Assembly: GCA_030054095.1 (NCBI GenBank)
Contig: JASGCO010000002.1
Coordinates: forward strand, 186,001 to 250,000
Direction: 5' to 3'
Length of the DNA: 64,000 nt
Source of the DNA: Sediminibacterium sp.
Lineage (GTDB): Bacteria; Bacteroidota; Bacteroidia; B-17B0; Aurantibacillaceae
The notes beneath the pieces were generated by a model, which worked only from the letters and a program-made list of their open reading frames with translations, was not told the origin of the DNA and did no database searches. Shown here piece by piece: positions 9,538 through 18,873 of the stretch. The position numbers and the translations under genes are program-made. How positions within the stretch are numbered: position 1 is the first letter of the stretch; each line of letters begins with the position of its first letter.

Positions 9538-9567
9538 CGAATATAGAAAAAGACTTTACTATACAAA
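9538..9567 (-). promoter_or_regulatory. Candidate promoter of the amidase gene
   Basis: On the minus strand TTTG (9567-9564) is followed after 18 bases by TATATTCG (9545-9538), one mismatch from TAnnTTTG. The -7 box ends 16 bases before the ATG at 9521. Support is by consensus only. Confidence 0.4.
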
Positions 9568-9631
9568 CGCGCTTCTTCCTTCTCTAAATAGATTTAATAA
9601 TAAACTTCAGTAAGGTGTCTCGTAAATGCTT

Positions 9632-10573
9632 TTACTTCGGTTTATAAATAGGTTGCTGCTTATCCGGATCTGGAGGGGCTGCTTTATCTGTACGTGATTT
9701 TGGATTACGGGCATCAATGGCTTCTATAATCTGCCATTTGTCTTTTTTACGTTCCAGAGCATCGTAACTACCATCGGGCCCATAATACTGGTATTGCCCC
9801 TCTAATAACGTGCCTTCCTCTTTTGGAGCTAAATGGCTAAATACGATCTGATCGCGACGTTCATTGTACTTCAAACTCATACTAACTTCTGTACTATACT
9901 CAAACATTAAACGCTTGGGATTCTTTCGCGGAAATTTAAACACATCCTTTCCAAACACAGGAGTGCCATCCGACTTAAAGTACAATACATCTACAAATTT
10001 TCGTTGAGTTAAATTATCATTTCCATCCCAGGCCAAAAGTAAATAATAGCCATCGCAATCCAGAATATAATAATACAGCATTCCAAACCATTTATCGGGT
10101 GTGGCAATATGGTTCTCCACGCTTTTCACAGAACCAGATTTATCTAACAGTTTAAAATATTCATACTCCCTGAAAACCTCTGTTTTAAACATATTACGCC
10201 GGATCCGCTTTTCATTATTCACCTGAATAAATCCAAAGTACGCGTAACTACTTCCATCATTTTTATGGAGGTTCCAGGTAATAATGCGAAATTTTTTATC
10301 GCGTGGCACCAAAATAGATACATCTTTTTTTAAACTATCAAACCCGTAAGCCATTGATGCCGGCTGTTTGATAATTTCTTCCCATAGAGCTATAAACTGT
10401 TTGTTACTTTCATAACGTGTGGCTTCTGTGCGATTATAAAATACATCTTTACACAAATCTTTAAGCCGTGTTTCATAGTTCTTAAATTTAACCAAATCAC
10501 TATCATGCAATTGTTGTTGCCCCAATAATCGGGCAAACAACAAACTAAAGCTCATGATTAGCAGATGCCGCAT
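9632..10573 (-). CDS. Hypothetical secreted protein
   Basis: I do not recognise this protein. From the ATG at 10573 it has about 313 residues and a signal-peptide-like start (MRHLLIMSFSLLFARLLGQQ); a longer reading from upstream would place charged residues before the signal and is less likely. The mature part is rich in Tyr, Lys and Asp, and carries repeated short elements such as YYYILDCDGYYLLLAWDGND and YQYYGPDGSYDAL that suggest a beta-rich fold. The C-terminal tail is proline- and lysine-rich (DKAAPPDPDKQQPIYKPK) and lacks a T9SS signal, so a periplasmic location is likely. It stands alone between the amidase gene and a divergent plus-strand gene. Confidence 0.7.
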   Translation of the reverse strand: MRHLLIMSFSLLFARLLGQQQLHDSDLVKFKNYETRLKDLCKDVFYNRTEATRYESNKQFIALWEEIIKQPASMAYGFDSLKKDVSILVPRDKKFRIITWNLHKNDGSSYAYFGFIQVNNEKRIRRNMFKTEVFREYEYFKLLDKSGSVKSVENHIATPDKWFGMLYYYILDCDGYYLLLAWDGNDNLTQRKFVDVLYFKSDGTPVFGKDVFKFPRKNPKRLMFEYSTEVSMSLKYNERRDQIVFSHLAPKEEGTLLEGQYQYYGPDGSYDALERKKDKWQIIEAIDARNPKSRTDKAAPPDPDKQQPIYKPK

Positions 10574-10713
10574 GTTTAAATATAAACGCAAAAAGAAAAC
10601 GAAGTTACACAATCGTGGGTATTATTTAACAGATGAAGTACTTTGAGGTGTTAATAAACCCAAATGCATTCGTGAACATGGGACAATTTTTAGTGTACAG
10701 CTACAGAATGTCC

Positions 10714-10743
10714 TTGAAAATAAAAGAATAAGCCCTAATTTTG
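10714..10743 (+). promoter_or_regulatory. Candidate promoter (TTG - 19 nt - TAnnTTTG), nearly leaderless
   Basis: TTG at 10714-10716 and TAATTTTG at 10736-10743 match the Bacteroidota -33/-7 elements with 19-base spacing. The -7 box ends only four bases before the ATG at 10748, so transcription would start at or just inside the coding sequence. Confidence 0.55.
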
Positions 10744-10747
10744 GCGC

Positions 10748-11704
10748 ATGCTATTTATCAAAACCCTTTATTGGAAAACCATAACCGCCTTGGTTGTATC
10801 TATTTGTTTGGGAATTGTGTTTATTTTTTCAGGATGGACTAAACTGGACCCTGTTATTGAAACGTTTGAATTCACGTTTGTGGACATTGGCCTCGGTAAC
10901 TGGTACACTGCTCCTGTGTTGGCACGACTGATGATCGGTTTAGAATTTTTTACCGGCTTTTTATTGATTGTTGGTTTCCGGCTCAGGCAATTTACCCTTC
11001 CTTTGATGGGCAGTATTTTGATTTTTTTCTGCATCTATCTCACTGTTCAGATTATAGTTTCGGGTAACTCGGGTAATTGCGGATGTTTTGGTGAAACATA
11101 CAAAATGAGTCCAGGTATGGCTATTGCTAAAAATAGCGTCATGCTTTTAGCAGGAGGCGTCATTTACTGGCTTTGTAAGGGATGGAGCGGAAAGTACGAC
11201 AAATTGTTTCTGAGTTTTACCGGTTTGACAGCGCTACTACTACCTTTTATTTTAAATCCGCTGGATTATAGTTACACATCCAATAATCTGAATGAGGCGG
11301 TGAATTACAAACTGGAATTAAACCTGCTATACGAACCAACCGACAGTTCAAAAGTAGAAATACCCAACGTTGATGTCAGAAAAGGAAAACAGGTTGTCAC
11401 TTTTCTGAGTTTAAGTTGTCCGCATTGCCGCATTGCCGCCAAAAAATTCCACCTGATTAAAAAGAACAACCCCGATTTACCGGTTTACTTCATTTTAAAT
11501 GGTGACAAAACTGACTACAAGTTGTTTGTAGAAGATACAAAAGCGGATAATATTCCACATTCATTTTGCCTTGGAGAAACATTTGTAAAACTGGCGGGTG
11601 TTAAACTCCCCAGAATTTATTACCTCGAAGACGGAACAGTTATTAAGAAAGTAGATTACTACGAATTGAATCAATACGATATTGAAGACTGGATGAAGAA
11701 GTAA
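10748..11704 (+). CDS. MauE/DoxX-like membrane protein fused to a thioredoxin-like domain
   Basis: Protein of 318 residues. The first about 170 residues hold four to five membrane segments of the MauE/DoxX redox-associated family, including GWTKLDP after the first helix and the cysteine motif GNCGCFGE (Cys111, Cys113). After a linker, residues about 205-318 form a short thioredoxin-like domain with the redox motif CPHC (Cys224-Cys227) and a cis-proline segment near KLPRIYYL. The family is thought to pass reducing or oxidising equivalents across the membrane for disulphide chemistry. A strong -7 box sits four bases upstream of the ATG. The neighbours do not indicate a specific partner protein. 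Confidence 0.78.
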   Translation: MLFIKTLYWKTITALVVSICLGIVFIFSGWTKLDPVIETFEFTFVDIGLGNWYTAPVLARLMIGLEFFTGFLLIVGFRLRQFTLPLMGSILIFFCIYLTVQIIVSGNSGNCGCFGETYKMSPGMAIAKNSVMLLAGGVIYWLCKGWSGKYDKLFLSFTGLTALLLPFILNPLDYSYTSNNLNEAVNYKLELNLLYEPTDSSKVEIPNVDVRKGKQVVTFLSLSCPHCRIAAKKFHLIKKNNPDLPVYFILNGDKTDYKLFVEDTKADNIPHSFCLGETFVKLAGVKLPRIYYLEDGTVIKKVDYYELNQYDIEDWMKK

Positions 11705-11736
11705 TCTTTGGGAAATCCACCCAATTCTGTCTTTTT

Positions 11737-14196
11737 TTAAAAATCTATTTTTACGTAAAACAGTGGTAAAAATCCCAACTGATAATTTCTAACCAATGGA
11801 TCTTTACTTAAATCAGCAGGATCAGGAGAGTAACTGAGAGCCAAAACGTTTTTCGTGTTAAGCAGATTGACCAGATCAAGTGCAATTTCTATCCCGGCTC
11901 GCTTTTTGTTTATTTTATAAGCAACCCTTAAATCGAAACGGTTGTAAGCCGGGAACTGTAACGTATTAATTCCTGACTCCAGCGGCACTACGTCCATAAT
12001 GGCATTACTGGCCTTTATATCTACCGGGCTATAGCGTTTACCTCCTCCATACGTAAGCTTCCCCCCTAAACTAATGGCATTCTGCTTCGCTTTACCAATC
12101 TGATACTCCCAGCCTGCAAGCAAATTCATCATGTAATTGCCGTTAAAGTCCGTATTTCGTAAAACACCATCACTTCCTTTATATTTACTATCGAATATAC
12201 TGGCTGAGTACATGATGTAGTACTGCTTACTAAAACTTTTCTGTAGTGTAAATTCTAACCCGTAGTTATAACCGGTTCCATTATTTTCCATAGTATAAAC
12301 AGGAAAAAAGCGATTAAACGTAGCTCCCCGGTTAATGGCCGACACCCCCGATTTTACAACATATACCGGAACATTCCACAAATTCTGATAATATAATTCT
12401 GTCTTTAGTGATAAATGTTTCGATGCCTGCCATTCATATCCGGCAACAACATGCTGACTTCTGGTGAAATCGAGATTCTTGTTTGTAAGCACCTTATCGG
12501 TATTAGGCAACAACACATTGTTTTTTACAATACTATCCGGAATAGAATAATACAGATAGGTTTGTTGCATTTGACTATGTAAGCCATACGCAAAACTAAA
12601 CGTATGGCGCAGTAAAGGCTGGTAGCGTAAACTAAAACGGGGTTCAACAGCATAAGATCCGTTCAGGGTAAGGTATTGCGCAAAAACGCCTGCCTGCATA
12701 CTCCAGAAATCATTCCACTTATGCACGTAATTAAGATAAGGTTGTAACAAGTAGAACGACGTAGCAACATTTAAGCGGCGCTTAAACGGTTTATTTAAAA
12801 TACTTAACGCCACAGTGTCTGTTATGGTATTGATTTTTACATCGTCGTAAAAATCAATATCCGTACGATTAAGTAAAACACCTGTTTTAAATGAATTTCT
12901 AGCGTTTATTTTATGACGGATAAACCAGCTAAGGGTTGTTTTTCCTTCGTAAAAATCGTATCCCAGAATTTGAGGCAAGGTATCTTTAGGTACAAAATTT
13001 TTATTCCGCAATACCAGAAAATGATCCACGTTAAGCGTTTGTACACCATAGGCTACACTCGTTTTCATAAGCGTGCGGGGGCTAAACGCGTAAGTGTGAT
13101 TAATAATACCAACACCCATATTACTGGCAAAATACTGATCGCGGGTTAAATCGCCATATAATTCCCGTGGCCGTTCTTTGGTTTTACTTAGTATAATACT
13201 GATATCACTTAATCCACCAATCCCGCTAAACGAAAACACACCCGCTTTCCGGGTTGGAAAATTCAAGCGTATGCCGGCATCCTGATACCCTGGTACTGCA
13301 CTGGTTCCAAAATTAAAATTTACCGCGGAGAAAAGTTTTAGCGTTGAATAGCGGTAAGTAATCAGGTAACTGGCACCTGTTTGTTTATTCAGTGGTCCCT
13401 CCAGGGCCAGTTCGGTACCTAAAACCCCCAACTGAAACGTGCGTTCGTGTTTTTCACTGTTCCCGTTTCGCATGCGTAAATCAAAAACACCTCCAAGCGC
13501 GTTACCATAATTAGCAGGAAAGGCGCCTGTATAAAACTCGCTGTTGGCAAGGTATTTATTATTAATAATGCTCTGTGGTCCGCCAGCCGAACCGGCTACA
13601 GCAAAATGATTAGGGTTGGGTATGTCAATTTCCTCTAAACGCCAAAGTAAGCCTGAAGGAGAATTTCCTCTTACCACAATATCGTTACGGCTATCGTTTG
13701 TTCCCTGAACTCCTGCAAAATTCTGGGCCATACGCGCAGGATCCTGGCGCGAACCCGGATAGCGCTCGGTTTCTTCCAATGTAAAGTGCTTAATATTTAC
13801 CGCTTCCATTGTATTCACCACATCTTTATCCTGAGTAGCATTTACTTCTACTTCTGTTAAATCGGTTGTATTCTCCTCCATTTCTACATCAAGGATTACC
13901 TCTTTACCCGAACCAACAATAATATCGGTAAGTACACGGGTTTTGTATCCCATTAACGACACCACAAACGATTGGCGCCCCAGAGGCACTTCCTTTATTT
14001 TATAACTTCCATCCTGTCCGGTAGTAGCTACATGCACCTGCGAAGTACTCCCGCTAAGCTTTACAATAACACCAGGTAGTCCGATGCCGACAGATTTATC
14101 TACTACGCGCCCTTTAACCGTTTGTGATAACTGTGCTCCTGCCAGAAAACTGCTAAACAGGTAAACTATAAGGAAGAAATATCTTAATCTGAACAT
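11737..14196 (-). CDS. TonB-dependent receptor with CarboxypepD_reg-like N-terminal domain
   Basis: Protein of 819 residues beginning with a signal peptide (FFLIVYLFSSFLAGAQ). Residues about 25-115 are a carboxypeptidase-regulatory-like domain (VKGRVVDKSVGIGLPGV ... LGRQSFVVSLMGYKTR). The plug domain follows (RQDPARMAQNFAGVQGTND, IVVRGNSPSGLLWRLEEIDI), and the rest is a 22-strand type barrel ending in an aromatic/acidic strand YVKIDF. It is shorter than SusC proteins and no SusD-like partner is adjacent, so it belongs to the general Bacteroidota TonB receptor group and may import a metal complex or small ligand; the ligand is unknown. It converges with the MauE-like gene, with 32 bases between stops and no clear terminator hairpin. 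Confidence 0.9.
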   Translation of the reverse strand: MFRLRYFFLIVYLFSSFLAGAQLSQTVKGRVVDKSVGIGLPGVIVKLSGSTSQVHVATTGQDGSYKIKEVPLGRQSFVVSLMGYKTRVLTDIIVGSGKEVILDVEMEENTTDLTEVEVNATQDKDVVNTMEAVNIKHFTLEETERYPGSRQDPARMAQNFAGVQGTNDSRNDIVVRGNSPSGLLWRLEEIDIPNPNHFAVAGSAGGPQSIINNKYLANSEFYTGAFPANYGNALGGVFDLRMRNGNSEKHERTFQLGVLGTELALEGPLNKQTGASYLITYRYSTLKLFSAVNFNFGTSAVPGYQDAGIRLNFPTRKAGVFSFSGIGGLSDISIILSKTKERPRELYGDLTRDQYFASNMGVGIINHTYAFSPRTLMKTSVAYGVQTLNVDHFLVLRNKNFVPKDTLPQILGYDFYEGKTTLSWFIRHKINARNSFKTGVLLNRTDIDFYDDVKINTITDTVALSILNKPFKRRLNVATSFYLLQPYLNYVHKWNDFWSMQAGVFAQYLTLNGSYAVEPRFSLRYQPLLRHTFSFAYGLHSQMQQTYLYYSIPDSIVKNNVLLPNTDKVLTNKNLDFTRSQHVVAGYEWQASKHLSLKTELYYQNLWNVPVYVVKSGVSAINRGATFNRFFPVYTMENNGTGYNYGLEFTLQKSFSKQYYIMYSASIFDSKYKGSDGVLRNTDFNGNYMMNLLAGWEYQIGKAKQNAISLGGKLTYGGGKRYSPVDIKASNAIMDVVPLESGINTLQFPAYNRFDLRVAYKINKKRAGIEIALDLVNLLNTKNVLALSYSPDPADLSKDPLVRNYQLGFLPLFYVKIDF

Positions 14197-14253
14197 TGTC
14201 TGGTAAATGAGCGAAAATACTAAAAAACTCGAAAAACCAAGTTTTTACAGGCT

Positions 14254-15159
14254 TCAGAATAACATTCCATTTGATGGGTCTGGCTGAGTTATTTTAGGCG
14301 ATTGCAGATGGATACCACTTACTTGTTTCAGTTGTTTTATAAAGTAGCTGACAAGCTCAGGCATGTTTATCTGATGAGGCGTGTGTATAAAAAAATAGAC
14401 GGTTTCGAGTCCCTGGTTAAACCAGTTATTCAAACGCTCTACCCATTCATCTATACGCGAATAATCTGTAGAATGCCGGTCATTGGCATTAAAGCGTATC
14501 AGAGTTACCGTGTGCGTGAGCCTGCCATGCAATACGTCTCTTCTGCCAGGTGTATCAGTAATAACCAGGGGCATTTGGTTTTTGTAAAGGTAATTGCATA
14601 ACTGATTTAAGGCTGGTTGTTCGCCAAACCAATCGGGGTGCCGCACTTCTATAGCCAGTTGACGAAGCGCTGATCTGTCTAAAAACTCCAGTAATTCCTG
14701 AAGGCGCTTAGGGGCAAAGTGCGGGGGCAACTGCAAAAAAGTATATCCCAAACGCTTGCCAAAATGACTGACCAGCGTTCCAAATTCATTCATAAAGTCA
14801 ACCATCTGCAGCAGATCACCTGAATGGCTGATAACCTGAGGAACTTTAGGTGCAAAACGAAATGTTTCGGGTGCATCATTCTGCCATTTCTTAATATGGT
14901 CAGCCTCCGGTAAACGGTAATGCGTTGTATTTAATTCTATGGTATTAAACTGGCGGCAATAGTATCTGGCGTAATCCTTAGGTTTTGCCTTTGCCGGATA
15001 AATTACGCCTGTAAAACTTTCATCACTCCATAATACACCGCCAACATAGACTTTAATATCCTTTCTCTTTGTACCGCCCAGTACTTTTATAGATCCGGGA
15101 TGTTCAGGAGGCAAACCAAAATGAACTGTTGAAATATCTACATCCCGTCCAAAATCCAT
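14254..15159 (-). CDS. DUF72 family protein (YecE-like)
   Basis: Protein of 301 residues with the DUF72 pattern: IKVYVGGVLWSDESFTGVIYP near residues 35-55 corresponds to the G-x-x-x-W-x-x-x-x-F-Y-P element, followed by YYCRQFNTIELNTTHYRLP and FRFAPKVPQVISH. LGYTFLQLPPHF and LAIEVRHPDWF are also typical. The fold is a TIM barrel related to sugar isomerases, but the biochemical role of the family is not established. It is divergent from the large sensor gene, and the two starts are separated by about 80 bases. Confidence 0.88.
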   Translation of the reverse strand: MDFGRDVDISTVHFGLPPEHPGSIKVLGGTKRKDIKVYVGGVLWSDESFTGVIYPAKAKPKDYARYYCRQFNTIELNTTHYRLPEADHIKKWQNDAPETFRFAPKVPQVISHSGDLLQMVDFMNEFGTLVSHFGKRLGYTFLQLPPHFAPKRLQELLEFLDRSALRQLAIEVRHPDWFGEQPALNQLCNYLYKNQMPLVITDTPGRRDVLHGRLTHTVTLIRFNANDRHSTDYSRIDEWVERLNNWFNQGLETVYFFIHTPHQINMPELVSYFIKQLKQVSGIHLQSPKITQPDPSNGMLF

Positions 15160-15239
15160 ATTTTACAAAGGCTGCCTATTATTATTTATTACAATCACTA
15201 AAGTTAAGACAAAATCTTATATTTACTTGTTCGGGACAC

Positions 15240-18200
15240 GTGAATTACAGGTTGCTCATATTCCTTTTCACCTTATACATAACCGCCGGTATATGTCAGG
15301 TGCGGTACAATCCTACCTTTCAGCAACTGGAGAGCGAACACATGGGCATAAAGCAGATTAACCGGTTTGCCTGGGATTCAAAAGGTTTATTATGGGGCTC
15401 GTATGAAAATGGTTTATTTAACTACAACGGGTATTCTTTTAAAACCTATACTCCGGAAAGTAATGGCAAAGGCATTATTTCAAAAAACATTCAATACTTG
15501 TATCTGGATTCCAAAGACCGTTTATGGATTGCTTACCGCGACACCATTTGTTTAACGCTACTGGATTTGAAAACAGAAACGTTCCGGCAATTTACCAAAC
15601 TGCCCAAGGCGCTTATCACCACTATCAAAGAAGATTCGAAAGGAAATTTCTGGGTACTCACCTGGGGAGAAGGTTTATATAAACTAAATGCTGCAAGCGG
15701 TGCGTTTCAGAATTATTTACCGCATCGCCCTATTAGTAACCCGGATTTAAGCAGCAGTCGTAACCGGGTAAAAGATTTTCTGGAATTACCCGATGGACGA
15801 TTTTTATGCGTTTACTTTACCAATGAGGCCGCCGCCTCGTATGAACCGTCTTATTTTGATCCCTCTAAAGGGATATTTGAACCCTTTCCTTTTGAAGAGT
15901 ACACCAGAGACTGTTCTGATTCTATCCGGCAGCGAATAACCATGTCTTTACGCATTTCTCAATTCATACATCAGGATCGCCAGCAGAATATCTGGATAGG
16001 AACCTATAGCGGGCTGATTTATTTTGATATGAAGAACAAAACGGCCCACAGGATTTCAGCCCATGGGAAAGATAATAAACTGAATCTGGATAATGCACGG
16101 GTTTACACCGAAGATAATGAAGGATACTTATGGGTAGGTACGCCTTTTTCAGGCATCATGCATGTAAACACTATCACCCGCGAAACGGCATACATATTGA
16201 ATAATCCTAAAATCCCCAATAGTTTGAGTGATAACCGCACCCGTTACATACAGAAAGACAGGGATGGCAATATATGGATAAGTACAGCGGGCGGTGTTAT
16301 GAACATTTACAATGCCTTTTCCCAACGTTTTTCAATAGCCTCATGGTCCGATCTGGATCTTGAGTACTCTAACCGTTCCGAACAAAGGATTCCGGTTAAT
16401 CAGGTTCTGGTGCGTACGGATGGAAAATTTTATGTAACCAGCGAAAGGGGGATTAGTATTTATGATGCCAATGCTCACCAAATGATAAAAAAAATTATTC
16501 CCCATTTTGAACTTTATACCACTATTGATAACGAAACATTGCCAAGCAGAGTACAGGACATTGGCTTTTTTGACAGCAGCGAGATGGTTGTTACTGCTCC
16601 TCATTTTCCGGCCTTTCTGAATGAAAGAGGCATTTTCAGGAGGCCCTTGCACTCTGAACAGCTTCATCGTACTAAAAGGATGTCGTTGATGTTTCGTTTT
16701 GAAAAAAACGGGAAAGATCTTTTTTTTAGCAGTCACCGTAAAGATTCTCTTTCTTTTTACCGCTACAATACCCATAAAAAAGAACTGGAATTATTCCATC
16801 TGATGCTAGGCAAAGATGGTTACCTACATAGCCAAAACTACGGATACCGTTTAAAGGATGGAGATTGGCTGTTATCGTTTGGCGCTAAAAAATTCGGATT
16901 GTTTAACCCCATTAGTAAATCACTGCGTTTATATTACTGGAAAGACAAAGCACACTATTTCCCCGATAGCACTATCCGGATGGGATATGTGGATCAGCAA
17001 CAGCGGATATGGTTTGGCACCGACAAGGGATTAGTATTATTTGACAAAGCCAGCGGCAAGAGTACGTATTATAACAGCAAAATAGGTTTACAGGCCCATG
17101 AGGGAGTCAATGCCATGATTTTATTAAATGATGGTAACTGGTGGATGGCCTTAGATAACCAGATTATTAACTGGCATGAGGGCACGGGGAAGTTAGTCCG
17201 CTACACCAGCAAAATGGGATTAAAAACAGAAAGTTTTTTAGGATCGCAGGCACAGCGTGATGCCATGGGACGACTCTATTTTGCTACATTTAATGGTGAG
17301 TTGTACTTTAATCCTTCGCAGATGCAAGTTCCACCAAGAATTCCGGAAACTCACCTTAGCCGATTATTTATAAGAGACAGCGCGTTTACCCTTACAGAAA
17401 CAAATGCATTTATATCGGGACAACGAACGTTAAAGTGGAACGAAAATTTTTTAACTTTTGAATGTTACACCGATCAGTTGTACACACCATCGGGGCATAC
17501 CTACCGCTACCGACTTGTTGGCCTGGATACAAACTGGATAAACAATGGCATTTCGAACACAATTCGTTACACCAACCTGGCGCATGGAAACTACACACTG
17601 GATGTAAGCGTAATCAACGCCTATGGCATTCACTGTAAACCTTTTAAACTGGCGTTTACGATAAATCCACCTTTCTGGAAAACATGGTGGTTTTATTTGC
17701 TATGTGGCGTTATTGTGGTTTTTACAGTCTATAGCATCATTAAAATACGCGAACGGGCCTATAGACGGACACAACTCTTACTGGAACAAAAAATTGAAGA
17801 ACGTACTGCTGAGGTGGTAAATAAAGCGGAAGAAATCCGGTTACAAAAAGAAATTATTCAGGAGAAAAACAACGAACTGACCGACTCCATATACTATGCG
17901 CAACGCATCCAGCAATCAATACTTCCGGGAACGGAAGAGATTGAAAAAACTCTGGATCACTTTATTTTTTTCAGACCCAAAGATATTGTAAGCGGTGATT
18001 TTTACTGGTATTCCAACATACAGGATTCCGTTTTATGGGCGGTAGTAGATTGCACGGGGCATGGTGTTCCCGGAGGGTTTATGAGTATGCTGGGATCTGG
18101 CTTACTAAATCAGATAGTGAATGAGGAGTTGAAACTGAGTCCCGATGAAATTTTAAATCAGTTACGCGACAGGGTAATTATAGCGTTGAAACAAAGTGGC

Positions 18201-18623
18201 GCTATTGGTGAAAACAAAGATGGTATGGACATCTCTCTGTGCCGTTACATCCCTTCTACACGAAAATTGCAATTTGCAGGGGCCAATAATGGTTTATACA
18301 TTGTAAGACGGGGCGAACTAATAGAATTACCCGCCGATAAACAACCCATTGGGATTTATGTGGGAGCATTAAAGCCGTTTACTCTAAAAGAAGAGATTAT
18401 AGAACCGGGAGATTGCATCTATATGAGTTCAGACGGATATGTAGATCAGTTTGGCGGCCCCAAAGGCAAAAAATACAAATCTGTTAACCTCGAAAAGATG
18501 ATTATTGAGTTATCGGTTTTAACGGTAAAGGCACAAAAGCAACAAATAAGCGCCACTTTCGATGCGTGGAAAGGTCAGTACGAACAACTAGACGACGTGT
18601 GTGTGTTTGGGGTTAAGTTATAA
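15240..18623 (+). CDS. Two-component-propeller sensor with C-terminal SpoIIE-type PP2C phosphatase
   Basis: From the GTG at 15240 the product has about 1127 residues and begins with a signal/anchor segment (RLLIFLFTLYITAGICQ). A longer in-frame reading from 15129 would overlap the divergent DUF72 gene and bury this segment, so it was not used. Residues about 25-700 contain repeated Reg_prop blades (for example LLWGSYENGLFNYNGY, IWIGTYSGLIYFDM, LWVGTPFSGIMHV, IWISTAGGVMNIY). A Y_Y_Y domain follows (YRYRLVGLDTNW, LAHGNYTLDV), then a transmembrane helix near 845-865, a coiled coil (QLLLEQKIEERTAEV) and a SpoIIE domain with IVSGDFYWY and VDCTGHGVPGGFMSM, whose Asp residues bind metal. It probably senses an extracytoplasmic signal and dephosphorylates a cytoplasmic partner; no anti-sigma antagonist is adjacent. 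Confidence 0.88.
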   Translation: MNYRLLIFLFTLYITAGICQVRYNPTFQQLESEHMGIKQINRFAWDSKGLLWGSYENGLFNYNGYSFKTYTPESNGKGIISKNIQYLYLDSKDRLWIAYRDTICLTLLDLKTETFRQFTKLPKALITTIKEDSKGNFWVLTWGEGLYKLNAASGAFQNYLPHRPISNPDLSSSRNRVKDFLELPDGRFLCVYFTNEAAASYEPSYFDPSKGIFEPFPFEEYTRDCSDSIRQRITMSLRISQFIHQDRQQNIWIGTYSGLIYFDMKNKTAHRISAHGKDNKLNLDNARVYTEDNEGYLWVGTPFSGIMHVNTITRETAYILNNPKIPNSLSDNRTRYIQKDRDGNIWISTAGGVMNIYNAFSQRFSIASWSDLDLEYSNRSEQRIPVNQVLVRTDGKFYVTSERGISIYDANAHQMIKKIIPHFELYTTIDNETLPSRVQDIGFFDSSEMVVTAPHFPAFLNERGIFRRPLHSEQLHRTKRMSLMFRFEKNGKDLFFSSHRKDSLSFYRYNTHKKELELFHLMLGKDGYLHSQNYGYRLKDGDWLLSFGAKKFGLFNPISKSLRLYYWKDKAHYFPDSTIRMGYVDQQQRIWFGTDKGLVLFDKASGKSTYYNSKIGLQAHEGVNAMILLNDGNWWMALDNQIINWHEGTGKLVRYTSKMGLKTESFLGSQAQRDAMGRLYFATFNGELYFNPSQMQVPPRIPETHLSRLFIRDSAFTLTETNAFISGQRTLKWNENFLTFECYTDQLYTPSGHTYRYRLVGLDTNWINNGISNTIRYTNLAHGNYTLDVSVINAYGIHCKPFKLAFTINPPFWKTWWFYLLCGVIVVFTVYSIIKIRERAYRRTQLLLEQKIEERTAEVVNKAEEIRLQKEIIQEKNNELTDSIYYAQRIQQSILPGTEEIEKTLDHFIFFRPKDIVSGDFYWYSNIQDSVLWAVVDCTGHGVPGGFMSMLGSGLLNQIVNEELKLSPDEILNQLRDRVIIALKQSGAIGENKDGMDISLCRYIPSTRKLQFAGANNGLYIVRRGELIELPADKQPIGIYVGALKPFTLKEEIIEPGDCIYMSSDGYVDQFGGPKGKKYKSVNLEKMIIELSVLTVKAQKQQISATFDAWKGQYEQLDDVCVFGVKL

Positions 18624-18682
18624 ACTGAATCTTACGTGACACAACAGCCAAAGGTGCGCTTCCCAACCAGAGACAGAAGCGG

Positions 18683-18758
18683 CAGCATTGTAAGGTGTAT
18701 GTATGTCCAACGAAGAGGCGGTAGCGGAACACAGCTTCGACAGCCGTATACAATGCTG
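18683..18758. repeat. Long inverted repeat in intergenic space (possible structured RNA or dispersed element)
   Basis: CAGCATTGTA at 18683-18692 is matched by its exact reverse complement TACAATGCTG at 18749-18758. The 56-base interior contains further short complementarities. The element lies between the end of the SpoIIE gene and a terminator hairpin, in a 250-base interval without a recognisable gene. Minus-strand reading frames across it look protein-like but have no recognisable domain or start context, so they were not called. Confidence 0.45.
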
Positions 18759-18819
18759 TAAAAGGCAAACAAGTTTCAGCGGACAGTACATTACCGGGTT
18801 TAACAAGGTTGGTTAAAGA

Positions 18820-18851
18820 AAAAAGGCCTCTGTAAAACAGAAGCCTTTTCA
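18820..18851. terminator. Bidirectional intrinsic terminator
   Basis: A-rich arm plus GGCCTCTG, loop TAAAA, CAGAAGCC and TTTT form a hairpin with one mismatch, flanked by A and T tracts on either side. It sits between the SpoIIE gene and the convergent T9SS cargo gene and can serve both. Confidence 0.7.
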
Positions 18852-18873
18852 AAAAATCAGTAATGCTTATAAT

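Noticed and set aside
11704..11737. Intrinsic terminator between the MauE-like and TonB receptor genes
   Set aside because: There is a T tract but no stable hairpin in the 32 bases between stops.
15129..15239. Longer N-terminus for the SpoIIE sensor
   Set aside because: It would overlap the divergent DUF72 gene and place 37 polar residues before the signal segment; the GTG at 15240 fits better.
18613..18852. Small minus-strand genes between the SpoIIE gene and the T9SS gene
   Set aside because: The reading frames overlap a terminator and an inverted repeat, have no start context, and two different frames look equally protein-like.
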